Shown here: positions 1 to 7,073 of the stretch, piece after piece
How positions within the stretch are numbered: position 1 is the stretch's first letter
Layout: the number at the start of each line of letters is the position of its first letter
Source: GCA-002731945 sp036344135
GTDB lineage: Bacteria; Pseudomonadota; Alphaproteobacteria; MED-G09
NCBI GenBank assembly: GCA_036344135.1
Contig: JAYYUG010000085.1
Location: 1-12,213 of the forward strand
Length of the DNA stretch: 12,213 nt
Direction of reading: 5' to 3'
Notes under the pieces: generated by a model
Seen by the model: only the letters and a program-made list of their open reading frames with translations
Databases searched by the model: none
Told to the model about the DNA's origin: nothing
Made by a program: the position numbers and the translations under genes

Positions 1-1759
1 CTTTATCAAGAATCATTTCTTCTGGGTAAATATTTGACTCATTCTTTTGATAGTTGCGAAAACCATCAGCAACGGGCTCAAGAACAGCAAATGATTCTGC
101 ATCAGTTTGTTCTTCTGTCGCATCCCCACGGCCAGGAGTGAATGGAACACTTTCTCCAGATGCTTGTTCAATACCTACATTACCAGCAAGCACAATAACA
201 TCAGCTAATGAAGCATCAGTAACTGCTGCAATATCTTCAAGTACACCCAATACGCGAGCTAGTTGTTCTGGTTTATTAGCTTCCCAATCCTTCTGTGGGG
301 CAAGACGAATACGAGCTCCATTGGCGCCACCACGCATATCAGAAGCTCGGAATGTTGAAGCACTTGCCCAAGCAGTCTCTACCATTTCTTGAACAGTTAA
401 TCCGCTTTCTGCAATATTTGTTTTAACTGCTTCAACATCATAATCCTTATTGCCTTCTGGAACAGGATCTTGCCAAATAAGTTCTTCATCGGGAACCTCT
501 GGACCCATATAACGCTTACGTGGGCCCATATCACGATGCAACAGTTTAAACCACGCACGAGCAAATGCATCTGAAAATTTAGCTGGATTCTCATGGAAAC
601 TTTTTGATATCTCTTTATATATTGGATCTTCACGCATCGCCATATCTGCTGTTGTCATCATAGTTGGTACACGGATTGAACCATCTTCTGCATCTGGTGC
701 CAGATCTTCTTCTTTTGGATCTATAGCATGCCATTGGTGTGCGCCAGCTGGGCTTTTTACAAGTTCCCATTCATATCCGAAAAGTAGATCAAAATAACCA
801 TTATCCCATTGAATGGGATTAGCAGTCCAGGGACCTTCAATTCCACTCGTAATAGCATCGCGCCCTAGACCTGAACCGTGTGAATTTTTCCAACCAAACC
901 CCATTTGTTCAATTGGAGCACCTTCTGGTTCGACACCAACAAGATCCTCAGAAGCTGCACCGTGTGCTTTACCAAAGGTGTGTCCACCTGCAGTAAGAGC
1001 AACAGTTTCTTCGTCGTTCATAGCCATACGTGCAAATGTTTCTCGAATATCTATTCCGCTTGCCAGTGGATCCGGATTACCATCTGGACCCTGTGGATTC
1101 ACATAAATCAAACCCATCTGCACTGCACCAAGAGGTTTGTCAAGATCACGCTCGCCTGTATAGCGTTCGTTACCCAGCCATTCGTTTTCTTTACCCCAAA
1201 AGATATCCTCTTCTGGTGCCCAAATGTCTGGACGTCCACCACCGAAGCCGAAGGTCGTTCCACCCATTGACTCTATCGCTACATTTCCTGATAAAATCAA
1301 CAAATCGGCCCAACTAATCTTGTTGCCGTACTTTTGTTTTAGGGGCCATAGGAGTCGGCGTGCTTTATCCAAGTTACCATTATCTGGCCAACTATTTAAA
1401 GGGGCAAAACGCTGTGCTCCAGTACCGCCGCCACCTCGACCATCGCCAACTCTGTAAGTACCAGCAGCGTGCCAAGTCATACGAATAAAGAAAGGGCCAT
1501 AGTGCCCATAATCAGCTGGCCACCAATCCTGGGAATCTGTCATAAGAAAGTTTAGATCTTTCTTTAGAGCATTATAGTCAAGCTTTTTAAACTCTTCCCT
1601 GTAATCAAAGTCTTCGCCCATGGGATTGGATTTTTTATCGTGTTGGTGAAGAATATTTAAATTCAACTGGTTCGGCCACCAGTTCTGATTTGATGTTGAA
1701 CCTAAGGTGTGTTGAGATTCTCCTAAAACCGGGCATTTGCTTTCGCTATCTTTATCCAT
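1..1759 (-). CDS. katG: Catalase-peroxidase KatG, C-terminus cut by window edge
   Basis: Bifunctional heme enzyme that disproportionates hydrogen peroxide and also works as a peroxidase. The 586 residues present run in frame to the window edge; by comparison with about 720-750 aa in the family, roughly 140 C-terminal residues are missing. Visible in the sequence: distal triad R93, W96, H97 (motif RMTWHAAGTYR); the W96-Y219-M245 positions that form the catalase-specific crosslinked adduct; proximal H260 (AGGHTFGKAHG), W311 and D372; and the mobile arginine R409 (HRDMGP). All map onto M. tuberculosis KatG with an offset of 9-11, so the protein should be active. There is no signal peptide, so it is probably cytoplasmic. 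The start is supported by GGAG at 1771-1774, 11 bases upstream. It lies 35 bases downstream of the irr-like gene with no terminator between them, so co-transcription is likely. Arginine codons are mostly CGN, unlike the neighbouring genes, which lean to AGA/AGG. Confidence 0.97.
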   Translation of the reverse strand, partial: MDKDSESKCPVLGESQHTLGSTSNQNWWPNQLNLNILHQHDKKSNPMGEDFDYREEFKKLDYNALKKDLNFLMTDSQDWWPADYGHYGPFFIRMTWHAAGTYRVGDGRGGGGTGAQRFAPLNSWPDNGNLDKARRLLWPLKQKYGNKISWADLLILSGNVAIESMGGTTFGFGGGRPDIWAPEEDIFWGKENEWLGNERYTGERDLDKPLGAVQMGLIYVNPQGPDGNPDPLASGIDIRETFARMAMNDEETVALTAGGHTFGKAHGAASEDLVGVEPEGAPIEQMGFGWKNSHGSGLGRDAITSGIEGPWTANPIQWDNGYFDLLFGYEWELVKSPAGAHQWHAIDPKEEDLAPDAEDGSIRVPTMMTTADMAMREDPIYKEISKSFHENPAKFSDAFARAWFKLLHRDMGPRKRYMGPEVPDEELIWQDPVPEGNKDYDVEAVKTNIAESGLTVQEMVETAWASASTFRASDMRGGANGARIRLAPQKDWEANKPEQLARVLGVLEDIAAVTDASLADVIVLAGNVGIEQASGESVPFTPGRGDATEEQTDAESFAVLEPVADGFRNYQKNESNIYPEEMILDK

Positions 1760-1794
1760 ATGTAATTTATCTCCTATAAATATCTTTTTTATTC

Positions 1795-2181
1795 TTAAAT
1801 TTTGAAAAGAATATCTATCTTTTTAATCTTTTCTTTTTTCAAACTTCTTGGAAGCGAAAAAGTTACTTTTTCCGATTCAATATCTGTTAATGTTCCATCT
1901 CTTTCATTAAAAATGTGATAATGGTGATTTGTGTTAGTATCAAACCAAGACCTTTCATCATCGTGATTAACTTTTACTATAAGACCGCAATCATAAAAAT
2001 CATTCAGAACATTGTAAACAGTAGCTTGTGAAATATTTAAATTTTCAAGCTGTGCCTTATCTGTCAAGATTTCTGCCGTAAAATGCCAATTATCCTCAGA
2101 AAATATTAATTCTCCAAGAGAGATCCTTTGTCTGGTTGATCTAAGATTGTGCTTCTTAAGAATACTCTTAATACTGCTCAT
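1795..2181 (-). CDS. irr: Fur-family transcriptional regulator, Irr type (iron/heme response)
   Basis: 128-residue regulator, normal family length. A winged helix carries TRQR (16-19) and the recognition helix around SQATVYNVLNDF (51-62). The dimerisation half contains FDTNTNHHYHIF (80-91), closely resembling the FDTNTxxHHHFF signature of alphaproteobacterial Irr, in which the histidine cluster binds heme; here it is H86, H87, Y88, H89. Cys65 is the only cysteine, so the CxxC structural zinc site typical of PerR and many Fur proteins is absent. The N-terminal GCPWHD heme regulatory motif known from Bradyrhizobium Irr is also absent. In known systems Irr represses or activates heme and iron genes when iron is low. 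Genes adjacent: divergent fabA, and katG downstream on the same strand. A Fur-like inverted repeat begins 20 bases before the start codon, suggesting autoregulation. There is no strong Shine-Dalgarno sequence. Irr versus a PerR-like role is the main uncertainty; Fur-family membership is secure. Confidence 0.87.
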   Translation of the reverse strand: MSSIKSILKKHNLRSTRQRISLGELIFSEDNWHFTAEILTDKAQLENLNISQATVYNVLNDFYDCGLIVKVNHDDERSWFDTNTNHHYHIFNERDGTLTDIESEKVTFSLPRSLKKEKIKKIDILFKI

Positions 2182-2201
2182 TGAAACACGATAACTCTTT
2201 A

Positions 2202-2226
2202 CTAGTTTATAATCAATATAAACTAG
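2202..2226. promoter_or_regulatory. Candidate Fur/PerR/Irr operator: perfect 10-bp inverted repeat between irr and fabA
   Basis: Arms CTAGTTTATA (2202-2211) and TATAAACTAG (2217-2226) are exact reverse complements around the 5-base spacer ATCAA. The core at 2207-2221, TTATAAT-C-AATATAA, matches the PerR box TTATAATnATTATAA at 13 of 14 defined positions and has the Fur-family 7-1-7 form. It lies in the divergent promoter region, 20 bases before the irr start and about 70 bases before fabA. A plus-strand TATAAT (2208-2213) lies inside it and could be the fabA -10 element, although no good -35 sits 16-18 bases upstream. On the minus strand the same segment offers TATAAA or TATATT. Binding here would probably block RNA polymerase in one or both directions. 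The dyad is seen directly; its binding protein is inferred from the adjacent Fur-family gene. Confidence 0.65.
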
Positions 2227-2280
2227 AAAATTTTATCTTTTTCTTACATATGACTTTATTAATGTGTTAAAGGTTCATAT

Positions 2281-2284
2281 AGGA
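2281..2284 (+). promoter_or_regulatory. fabA ribosome binding site AGGA, decides the start
   Basis: AGGA lies 10 bases before the ATG at 2295 but only 1 base before the in-frame TTG at 2286, which is too close to be used. This favours the ATG. That start also places FabA's catalytic residues at His70 and Asp84, their classical numbers. Confidence 0.6.
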
Positions 2285-2294
2285 TTTGTTGATA

Positions 2295-2795
2295 ATGCAA
2301 AAAAGAAATTCTTATGATTATGATTCTTTAATTGAGTGTGCCCAGGGGAACTTGTTTGGTAAAGGAAATGCCCAACTTCCAATGCCACCAATGTTGATGA
2401 TAGATAGAATTACAAAAATTTCTAATGAAGGTGGAAACAATGGAAGAGGTGAAATTCTTGCTGAATTGGATGTAAAACCTGATTTGTGGTTTTTTGATTG
2501 TCATTTTCCAAATGATCCAGTAATGCCTGGTTGTTTAGGTTTGGATGCAATGTGGCAATTGTTAGGTTTCTTCCTAGGTTGGTTAGGTGAACAAGGTCAA
2601 GGGAGAGCTATTTCTGTAGGAAATGTTAAATTTTCAGGAATGGTTTTGCCTTCTTCAAAAAAACTTAAGTATAGAATAAATATTAAAAGGGTTTTAACCA
2701 GTAAATTGGTTTTGGGTATTGCTGATGGAATATTAAGTGCTGATGGGGAAGACATATACAAAGCTGAAGACATAAGAGTAGGTTTATTTCAATAA
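2295..2795 (+). CDS. fabA: 3-hydroxydecanoyl-ACP dehydratase/isomerase FabA
   Basis: Dehydrates 3-hydroxyacyl-ACP and isomerises trans-2-decenoyl-ACP to cis-3-decenoyl-ACP, the branch point of oxygen-independent unsaturated fatty-acid synthesis in the cytoplasm. 166 aa, close to the 172 of E. coli. The hot-dog fold active site is plain: FFDCHFPNDPVMPGCLGLD, with catalytic His70 and Asp84, followed by MWQLLGFFLGWLG on the central helix. The protein ends on the family's DIRVGLFQ-like tail. An in-frame TTG at 2286 would add three residues, but the AGGA spacing and residue numbering favour the ATG at 2295. It is the first gene of a fabA-fabB-fabI operon, with 19 bases to fabB. Its promoter region is shared with the divergent irr gene and contains the Fur-like dyad, so iron or heme control is possible. 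Confidence 0.97.
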   Translation: MQKRNSYDYDSLIECAQGNLFGKGNAQLPMPPMLMIDRITKISNEGGNNGRGEILAELDVKPDLWFFDCHFPNDPVMPGCLGLDAMWQLLGFFLGWLGEQGQGRAISVGNVKFSGMVLPSSKKLKYRINIKRVLTSKLVLGIADGILSADGEDIYKAEDIRVGLFQ

Positions 2796-2814
2796 TGCTT
2801 AGTGAGAGAAGTAA

Positions 2815-4032
2815 ATGAGGCGTGTCGTAATAACAGGAATGGGAATTGTATCTTGTATTGGCAATAATACTCAAGAAGTGCTTGCGAATTTACGTGAGGG
2901 AAAATCAGGTATAACTAAATCTGAAGAACACGCTGAACTAGGTTTCCGAAGCCAAGTATATGGAAAACCTAGCTTAGACCCTGAAGATTATTTGGAAAAA
3001 AAGGAAAGAAGGTTTATGGGTATGGGCGCTGCTTGGAATTATATTTCTATGGTTCAAGCAATTGAAGATGCTGGTCTTGAAGAGAAGGAGATTATTAATG
3101 AAAAAACTGGTTTAATAATGGGATCGGGAGGACCTTCCACAAAAACACTTATTGAATCGGCAGATATTGCGAGAACGAAAGGTCCTAAAAGGGTAGGTCC
3201 ATTTGCGGTACCAAAAGCAATGTCATCAACTAATTCAGCAACTCTGGCAACGCCATTTGGTATTAAGGGAGTAAATTATTCTATCTCCTCAGCTTGTGCA
3301 ACTTCAGCCCATTGTATTGGTAATGCTTATGAATTAATCCAGTATGGAAAACAAGACACTATGTTTGCTGGTGGTGGTGAAGAATTAAATTGGGCTTTGT
3401 CGGTTCTTTTCGATGCAATGGGTGCCATGTCTTCAAAATATAATGAAACTCCATCGACATCTAGCCGAGCATATGATCGTGATAGAGACGGATTTGTAAT
3501 TGCTGGAGGAGCTGGCGTCTTGATACTTGAGGAGATGGAAAAGGCGAAAGCCCGAGGAGCTAAGATCTATGCCGAATTAACTGGATATGGCGCTACTTCT
3601 GATGGACATGATATGGTTCAACCATCTGGAGAGGGTGCTGCTAGATGCATGAAAATGGCCATGCAGAATTTAGATGGTCAGATTGATTACATTAATCCTC
3701 ATGCAACTTCAACACCTATCGGGGACGAAAAGGAAATTGAGGCAATTAGAAAAGTTTTTGAAAATGATATTCCTCCATTAAGCGCAACTAAATCATTAAG
3801 TGGACATAGCCTTGGTGCGGCAGGAGTGCAAGAGGCTATTTATTCGATTCTAATGATGAACAATGGTTTTATATCTGAATCAGCCAATATTAAAAATATT
3901 GATCCTAATTTTGAAGACTTGCCTATACCACAGAAGAGACTAGACAATGTAGACCTCAATTACATATTGTCTAATAGCTTCGGCTTTGGAGGTACTAACG
4001 CTTCCTTGGTTTTCAAAAACCCTAAAACGTAG
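2815..4032 (+). CDS. fabB: Beta-ketoacyl-ACP synthase I FabB
   Basis: Condensing enzyme that elongates acyl-ACP with malonyl-ACP and is needed, with FabA, to carry the cis double bond to palmitoleate and vaccenate. 405 aa, the usual length. It has the thiolase fold with the full KAS I triad: Cys161 (SSACATSAH), His296 (NPHATSTPIGD) and His331 (SLSGHSLGAAG), plus Lys326 in TKSLSGH. These correspond to E. coli C163, H298, H333 and K328. The C-terminal glycine-rich stretch SNSFGFGGTNAS is also present. GAGAG at 2804-2808 serves as the ribosome binding site. The partner FabA immediately upstream distinguishes this as FabB rather than FabF. The fabI start follows the stop codon after 8 bases, so the three genes are translated as a unit. 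Confidence 0.97.
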   Translation: MRRVVITGMGIVSCIGNNTQEVLANLREGKSGITKSEEHAELGFRSQVYGKPSLDPEDYLEKKERRFMGMGAAWNYISMVQAIEDAGLEEKEIINEKTGLIMGSGGPSTKTLIESADIARTKGPKRVGPFAVPKAMSSTNSATLATPFGIKGVNYSISSACATSAHCIGNAYELIQYGKQDTMFAGGGEELNWALSVLFDAMGAMSSKYNETPSTSSRAYDRDRDGFVIAGGAGVLILEEMEKAKARGAKIYAELTGYGATSDGHDMVQPSGEGAARCMKMAMQNLDGQIDYINPHATSTPIGDEKEIEAIRKVFENDIPPLSATKSLSGHSLGAAGVQEAIYSILMMNNGFISESANIKNIDPNFEDLPIPQKRLDNVDLNYILSNSFGFGGTNASLVFKNPKT

Positions 4033-4040
4033 GAAAAGAA

Positions 4041-4838
4041 ATGAGTTCCAAATCTGATCTTATGAAGGGGAAAAAGGGGCTGATCATGGGGGTAGCCAAC
4101 GATCACTCCCTTGCTTGGGGAATAGCAGATGTTCTTAATAAAAATTCTGCAGAATTAGCATTTACATACCAAAACGAGGCATTACTTAAGCGGGTAGAAC
4201 CACTAGCAGAAAGTATTGGATCTAAAAATATTTTGAAATGTGATGTCTGTAATCAAGAAGAATTAAAAAAAGTTTATGAATCCCTTAAGGATAAATGGGG
4301 AGAGATAGATTTTTTAGTTCATGCTATAGCCTATTCTAACAAGAATGAGTTAAATGGCCGTTACGTGGATACTTCGAAAGAAAATTTTCTCAATACTATG
4401 GAAATTTCTTGTTTCTCTTTTACTCAAATTCTCAGAATTTTTGAACCCTTATTAACAAAAAATAGCGCCGTTCTTACTTTAACTTATGGGGGCTCTGAGA
4501 GGGTAATTCCTAATTACAATGTTATGGGTGTTGCTAAGGCCGCATTAGAATCTTCTGTGAGATATTTGGCTACAGATCTGGGTGACAAAGGAATAAGAGT
4601 AAATGCTTTATCATCAGGCATGATGAGAACTCTAGCAGGATCTGCAGTAAACGGTGCTAGAGATATGTTTAAATTTGCTGAAAAGCATAAACCCTTGAGA
4701 GACAACCTTACACTTGAAAATATTGGTTCATCAGGATTATATCTTCTTTCAGACTTATCTACGGGTGTAACAGGGGAAGTTCACTACGTAGATCAGGGTT
4801 ACAACATAATAGGAATGCCTAAAATTAAAGATCTTTAA
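4041..4838 (+). CDS. fabI: Enoyl-ACP reductase (NADH) FabI
   Basis: Catalyses the last step of each fatty-acid elongation cycle, reducing trans-2-enoyl-ACP with NADH. 265 aa, a normal length for this short-chain dehydrogenase/reductase-like enzyme. Seen: N-terminal nucleotide site GVANDHSLAWG (17-27) and the FabI-type catalytic set Y149, Y159 and K166 in YGGSERVIPNYNVMGVAK, matching E. coli Y146, Y156 and K163. The C-terminal GEVHYVDQGYNI motif is typical. At the position of E. coli Gly93 (triclosan and substrate-loop site) this protein has Ala97, within HAIAYSNKNEL. The Shine-Dalgarno AGGA (4031-4034) overlaps the fabB stop codon TAG, with 6 bases to the ATG, so translation is probably coupled. 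Last gene of the fab operon; it ends 10 bases from the convergent pnp stop. Confidence 0.96.
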   Translation: MSSKSDLMKGKKGLIMGVANDHSLAWGIADVLNKNSAELAFTYQNEALLKRVEPLAESIGSKNILKCDVCNQEELKKVYESLKDKWGEIDFLVHAIAYSNKNELNGRYVDTSKENFLNTMEISCFSFTQILRIFEPLLTKNSAVLTLTYGGSERVIPNYNVMGVAKAALESSVRYLATDLGDKGIRVNALSSGMMRTLAGSAVNGARDMFKFAEKHKPLRDNLTLENIGSSGLYLLSDLSTGVTGEVHYVDQGYNIIGMPKIKDL

Positions 4839-4841
4839 ATT

Positions 4842-4867
4842 CTAAAGGTTACTTCTTTGGTCCTTTT
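4842..4867 (+). terminator. Weak candidate terminator after fabI
   Basis: CTAAAG (4842-4847) can pair with CTTTGG (4855-4860) through one G-U pair and a 7-base loop, followed by TCCTTTT. It overlaps the 3' end of pnp because the two stop codons are only 10 bases apart. On the minus strand a 14-bp palindrome, TTAAAGATCTTTAA (4825-4838, inside the fabI 3' end), followed by TTTT, might serve pnp. Both are weak and AT-rich. No better terminator is visible on either strand here. Confidence 0.2.
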
Positions 4868-7002
4868 GAATTTTTCTCCTGAGCCTTTTCGTGTTTTATC
4901 TCTTCGCCCGTTTCTTGATCAACTTCTTTCATAGATAATTTTACCTTGCCCCTATCAAAGCCTATAAACTTGACTTTGACTATATCTCCTTCTTTTACAA
5001 CATCGGTAACAGTTTTAACCCTTTCATTAGCTAATTGTGAGATATGGACTAACCCATCTTTTTTACCAAAAAAATTAACGAAGGCCCCAAAATCCATTAT
5101 TTTAACTACCTTGCCTTCATAAATCGTTCCCATCTCGGGTTCAGCAACAATTGAATTTATCATTTCCATAGCTTTTTCTAGCGATTCTGTATTACTAGAT
5201 GCGACACGAATAGTGCCATCATCATTAATGTCAACTTTAGCGCCGCTTTCTTCTACGATGTCTCTAACTACCTTACCCCCAGCTCCTATTACTTCTCTGA
5301 TTTTATCTTTAGGAACTTGAATTGTTTCAATTCTAGGGGCTGTGGTATTGACTTCATCTCTGGATTTTTCAATTGCTTTAGCCATCTCTTCTAGAATATG
5401 CAATCTACCTTTTTTTGCTTGGGTTAATGCAGCTTCCATAATATCTTTTGTTATTCCGGTAATTTTTATGTCCATCTGTAATGAAGTTATTCCTTTGTCT
5501 GTACCTGCTACTTTAAAATCCATATCGCCCAAGTGATCCTCATCACCAAGAATATCGGACAATACTGCAATTTTATCATCTTCTTTAATTAATCCCATTG
5601 CAATTCCTGCTACAGGACGGCTCAATGGAATTCCTGCATCCATCATAGATAATGAAGAACCACATACAGTTGCCATAGATGACGAACCGTTGGATTCAGT
5701 AATCTCTGAAACTAGTCTGATTGTGTAGGGAAAATTATCATAGCTAGGCATAACTGCCTTTAAGGCTCTCCATGCTAATTTTCCATGTCCTATTTCTCTT
5801 CTTCCTGTAAAACCTATTCTTCCAACTTCTCCTACAGAATATGGTGGAAAATTGTAATGCAACATAAATTTTTCCTTGTAGGTTTCATCCAAACCATCGA
5901 CATATTTCTCGTCATCGCCAGTTCCTAATGTAGTAACCACCAGAGCTTGTGTCTCCCCTCTTGTAAACAAAGCGGAGCCATGAGTTAGTGGTAAAACACT
6001 AACATCTGACTGTATTGGTCTAACCGTTTCAAGGTCTCTACCATCTATCCTTTTACTGGTATCTAAGATACTGCCTCTAACAATATTTTTTTCTATATTT
6101 TTTAAGACTTTGTTGATTTCAGACTCTGAGGGATCTTCTTCTTTAGAATTTTCAGGAACTATTTCTGTAAATAAATCAGTTTTTATTTTTGCTATAGCGT
6201 TCGAACGTTCTTGTTTGTCAGCAATTTTATAAGCTTTAACGAGATCATTATTCACTAACTTTTCAACTTTATCCTCTAATTCAGAAAGATCTTCTTTTTC
6301 TACTGCCCTAGGTTCTTTTGCAGCTTTTTCAGCAAGACTAATAATTGCATCGATAACGGGAACAAATGACTCTTGACCGAAAGTTACTGCTCCTAACATT
6401 ATTTCTTCAGTTAACTCATTAGCTTCTGATTCCACCATTAGAACCGCAGAACGGGTCCCAGCCACTATAAGGTCGAGGCTACATTCTTTATTCATTTGTT
6501 CTCTTGTGGGGTTAAGAATAAACTCACTATTTATATACCCTACACGACTTGCTCCAATTGGGCCCATAAAAGGAATGCCTGACAAGGTAAGCGCCGCTGA
6601 ACATGCAATTAGAGCCACTATATCTGGATCATTTTCACCATCATAACTTATGACACTTGCAATTACTTGTGTTTCACAACTAAAACCGTCTGCAAACAAC
6701 GGTCTAATTGGCCTATCAATTAAACGAGAAACCAGTGTTTCTTTTTCAGAAGGTCTTCCCTCTCTTTTAAAAAAACCCCCTGGAATTTTTCCTGCAGCAT
6801 AGGCTTTTTCTTGGTAATTTACTGTTAAAGGAAAGAAGTCAAGATCTTTCTTTTCTTCAAATGCTGAAACAACAGTAGCTAAAACCGATGTTCCTCCATA
6901 TGTTGCAATTACTGACCCATGTGCCTGTCTTGCAACTCTTCCCGTTTCGATTGTAAGGGTTTTACCACCCCAATCTATAATTTCTTTTTCTATTTTAAAC
7001 AT
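4849..7002 (-). CDS. pnp: Polynucleotide phosphorylase (PNPase)
   Basis: 3'-to-5' phosphorolytic exoribonuclease for mRNA turnover, trimeric and part of the degradosome in many bacteria. 717 aa, family-typical. Order: first RNase PH-like core (about 10-235, with NYQEKAYAAGKIPGGFFKREGRP), helical linker (about 240-310), and second RNase PH core (about 315-550) containing GDEDHLGDMDFK, where D489, D495 and K497 correspond to catalytic D486, D492 and K494 of E. coli. A KH domain follows with the GAGG loop (573-576), then an S1 domain (about 624-692, GxVVKIMDFGAFVNF) and a lysine-rich tail. The start is supported by AGGA at 7010-7013, 7 bases upstream. It follows rpsO after 71 bases, the widest gap in the cluster, which may hold a leader hairpin. 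Convergent with fabI. Confidence 0.98.
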   Translation of the reverse strand: MFKIEKEIIDWGGKTLTIETGRVARQAHGSVIATYGGTSVLATVVSAFEEKKDLDFFPLTVNYQEKAYAAGKIPGGFFKREGRPSEKETLVSRLIDRPIRPLFADGFSCETQVIASVISYDGENDPDIVALIACSAALTLSGIPFMGPIGASRVGYINSEFILNPTREQMNKECSLDLIVAGTRSAVLMVESEANELTEEIMLGAVTFGQESFVPVIDAIISLAEKAAKEPRAVEKEDLSELEDKVEKLVNNDLVKAYKIADKQERSNAIAKIKTDLFTEIVPENSKEEDPSESEINKVLKNIEKNIVRGSILDTSKRIDGRDLETVRPIQSDVSVLPLTHGSALFTRGETQALVVTTLGTGDDEKYVDGLDETYKEKFMLHYNFPPYSVGEVGRIGFTGRREIGHGKLAWRALKAVMPSYDNFPYTIRLVSEITESNGSSSMATVCGSSLSMMDAGIPLSRPVAGIAMGLIKEDDKIAVLSDILGDEDHLGDMDFKVAGTDKGITSLQMDIKITGITKDIMEAALTQAKKGRLHILEEMAKAIEKSRDEVNTTAPRIETIQVPKDKIREVIGAGGKVVRDIVEESGAKVDINDDGTIRVASSNTESLEKAMEMINSIVAEPEMGTIYEGKVVKIMDFGAFVNFFGKKDGLVHISQLANERVKTVTDVVKEGDIVKVKFIGFDRGKVKLSMKEVDQETGEEIKHEKAQEKNSKGPKK

Positions 7003-7015
7003 TTTTATTTCCTAT

Positions 7016-7036
7016 AAGACCTTTAAACCGGTTCTT
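7016..7036 (-). other. Possible pnp leader hairpin in the rpsO-pnp spacer
   Basis: On the transcribed strand AAGAACC can pair with GGUCUU (6 pairs, one bulged A, 8-base loop GGUUUAAA), ending two bases before the AGGA of pnp. In E. coli the rpsO-pnp spacer carries an RNase III-cleaved stem by which PNPase controls its own synthesis. A similar job here is an inference. The stem is short, and a competing small stem, GGUU-AAG-AACC, exists. Confidence 0.25.
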
Positions 7037-7073
7037 AACCTTCATGATATTGTTCGTGTATTTTCAAATTTGA

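Noticed and set aside
397..633. Minus-strand 78-codon frame
   Set aside because: Out-of-frame shadow inside katG; the katG frame runs uninterrupted across this stretch.
54..1457. Several plus-strand open frames of 77-121 codons
   Set aside because: They lie antisense to katG, whose minus-strand frame is intact with every heme-site residue present. Their translations resemble no known family.
2208..2213. TATAAT as a firm fabA promoter
   Set aside because: No acceptable -35 element lies 16-18 bases upstream; the nearest TTGAAA (2181-2186) is 21 bases away. Kept only as a remark in the operator entry.
2221..2237. Possible second Irr (ICE-like) box, ACTAGAA...TTTTATC
   Set aside because: Half-sites match TTTAGAA/TTCTAAA poorly (about 5 of 7 and 4 of 7), which is expected by chance in such AT-rich DNA.
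2286..2294. TTG start for fabA three codons upstream
   Set aside because: The AGGA would be only 1 base away. The ATG at 2295 gives proper spacing and canonical residue numbers.
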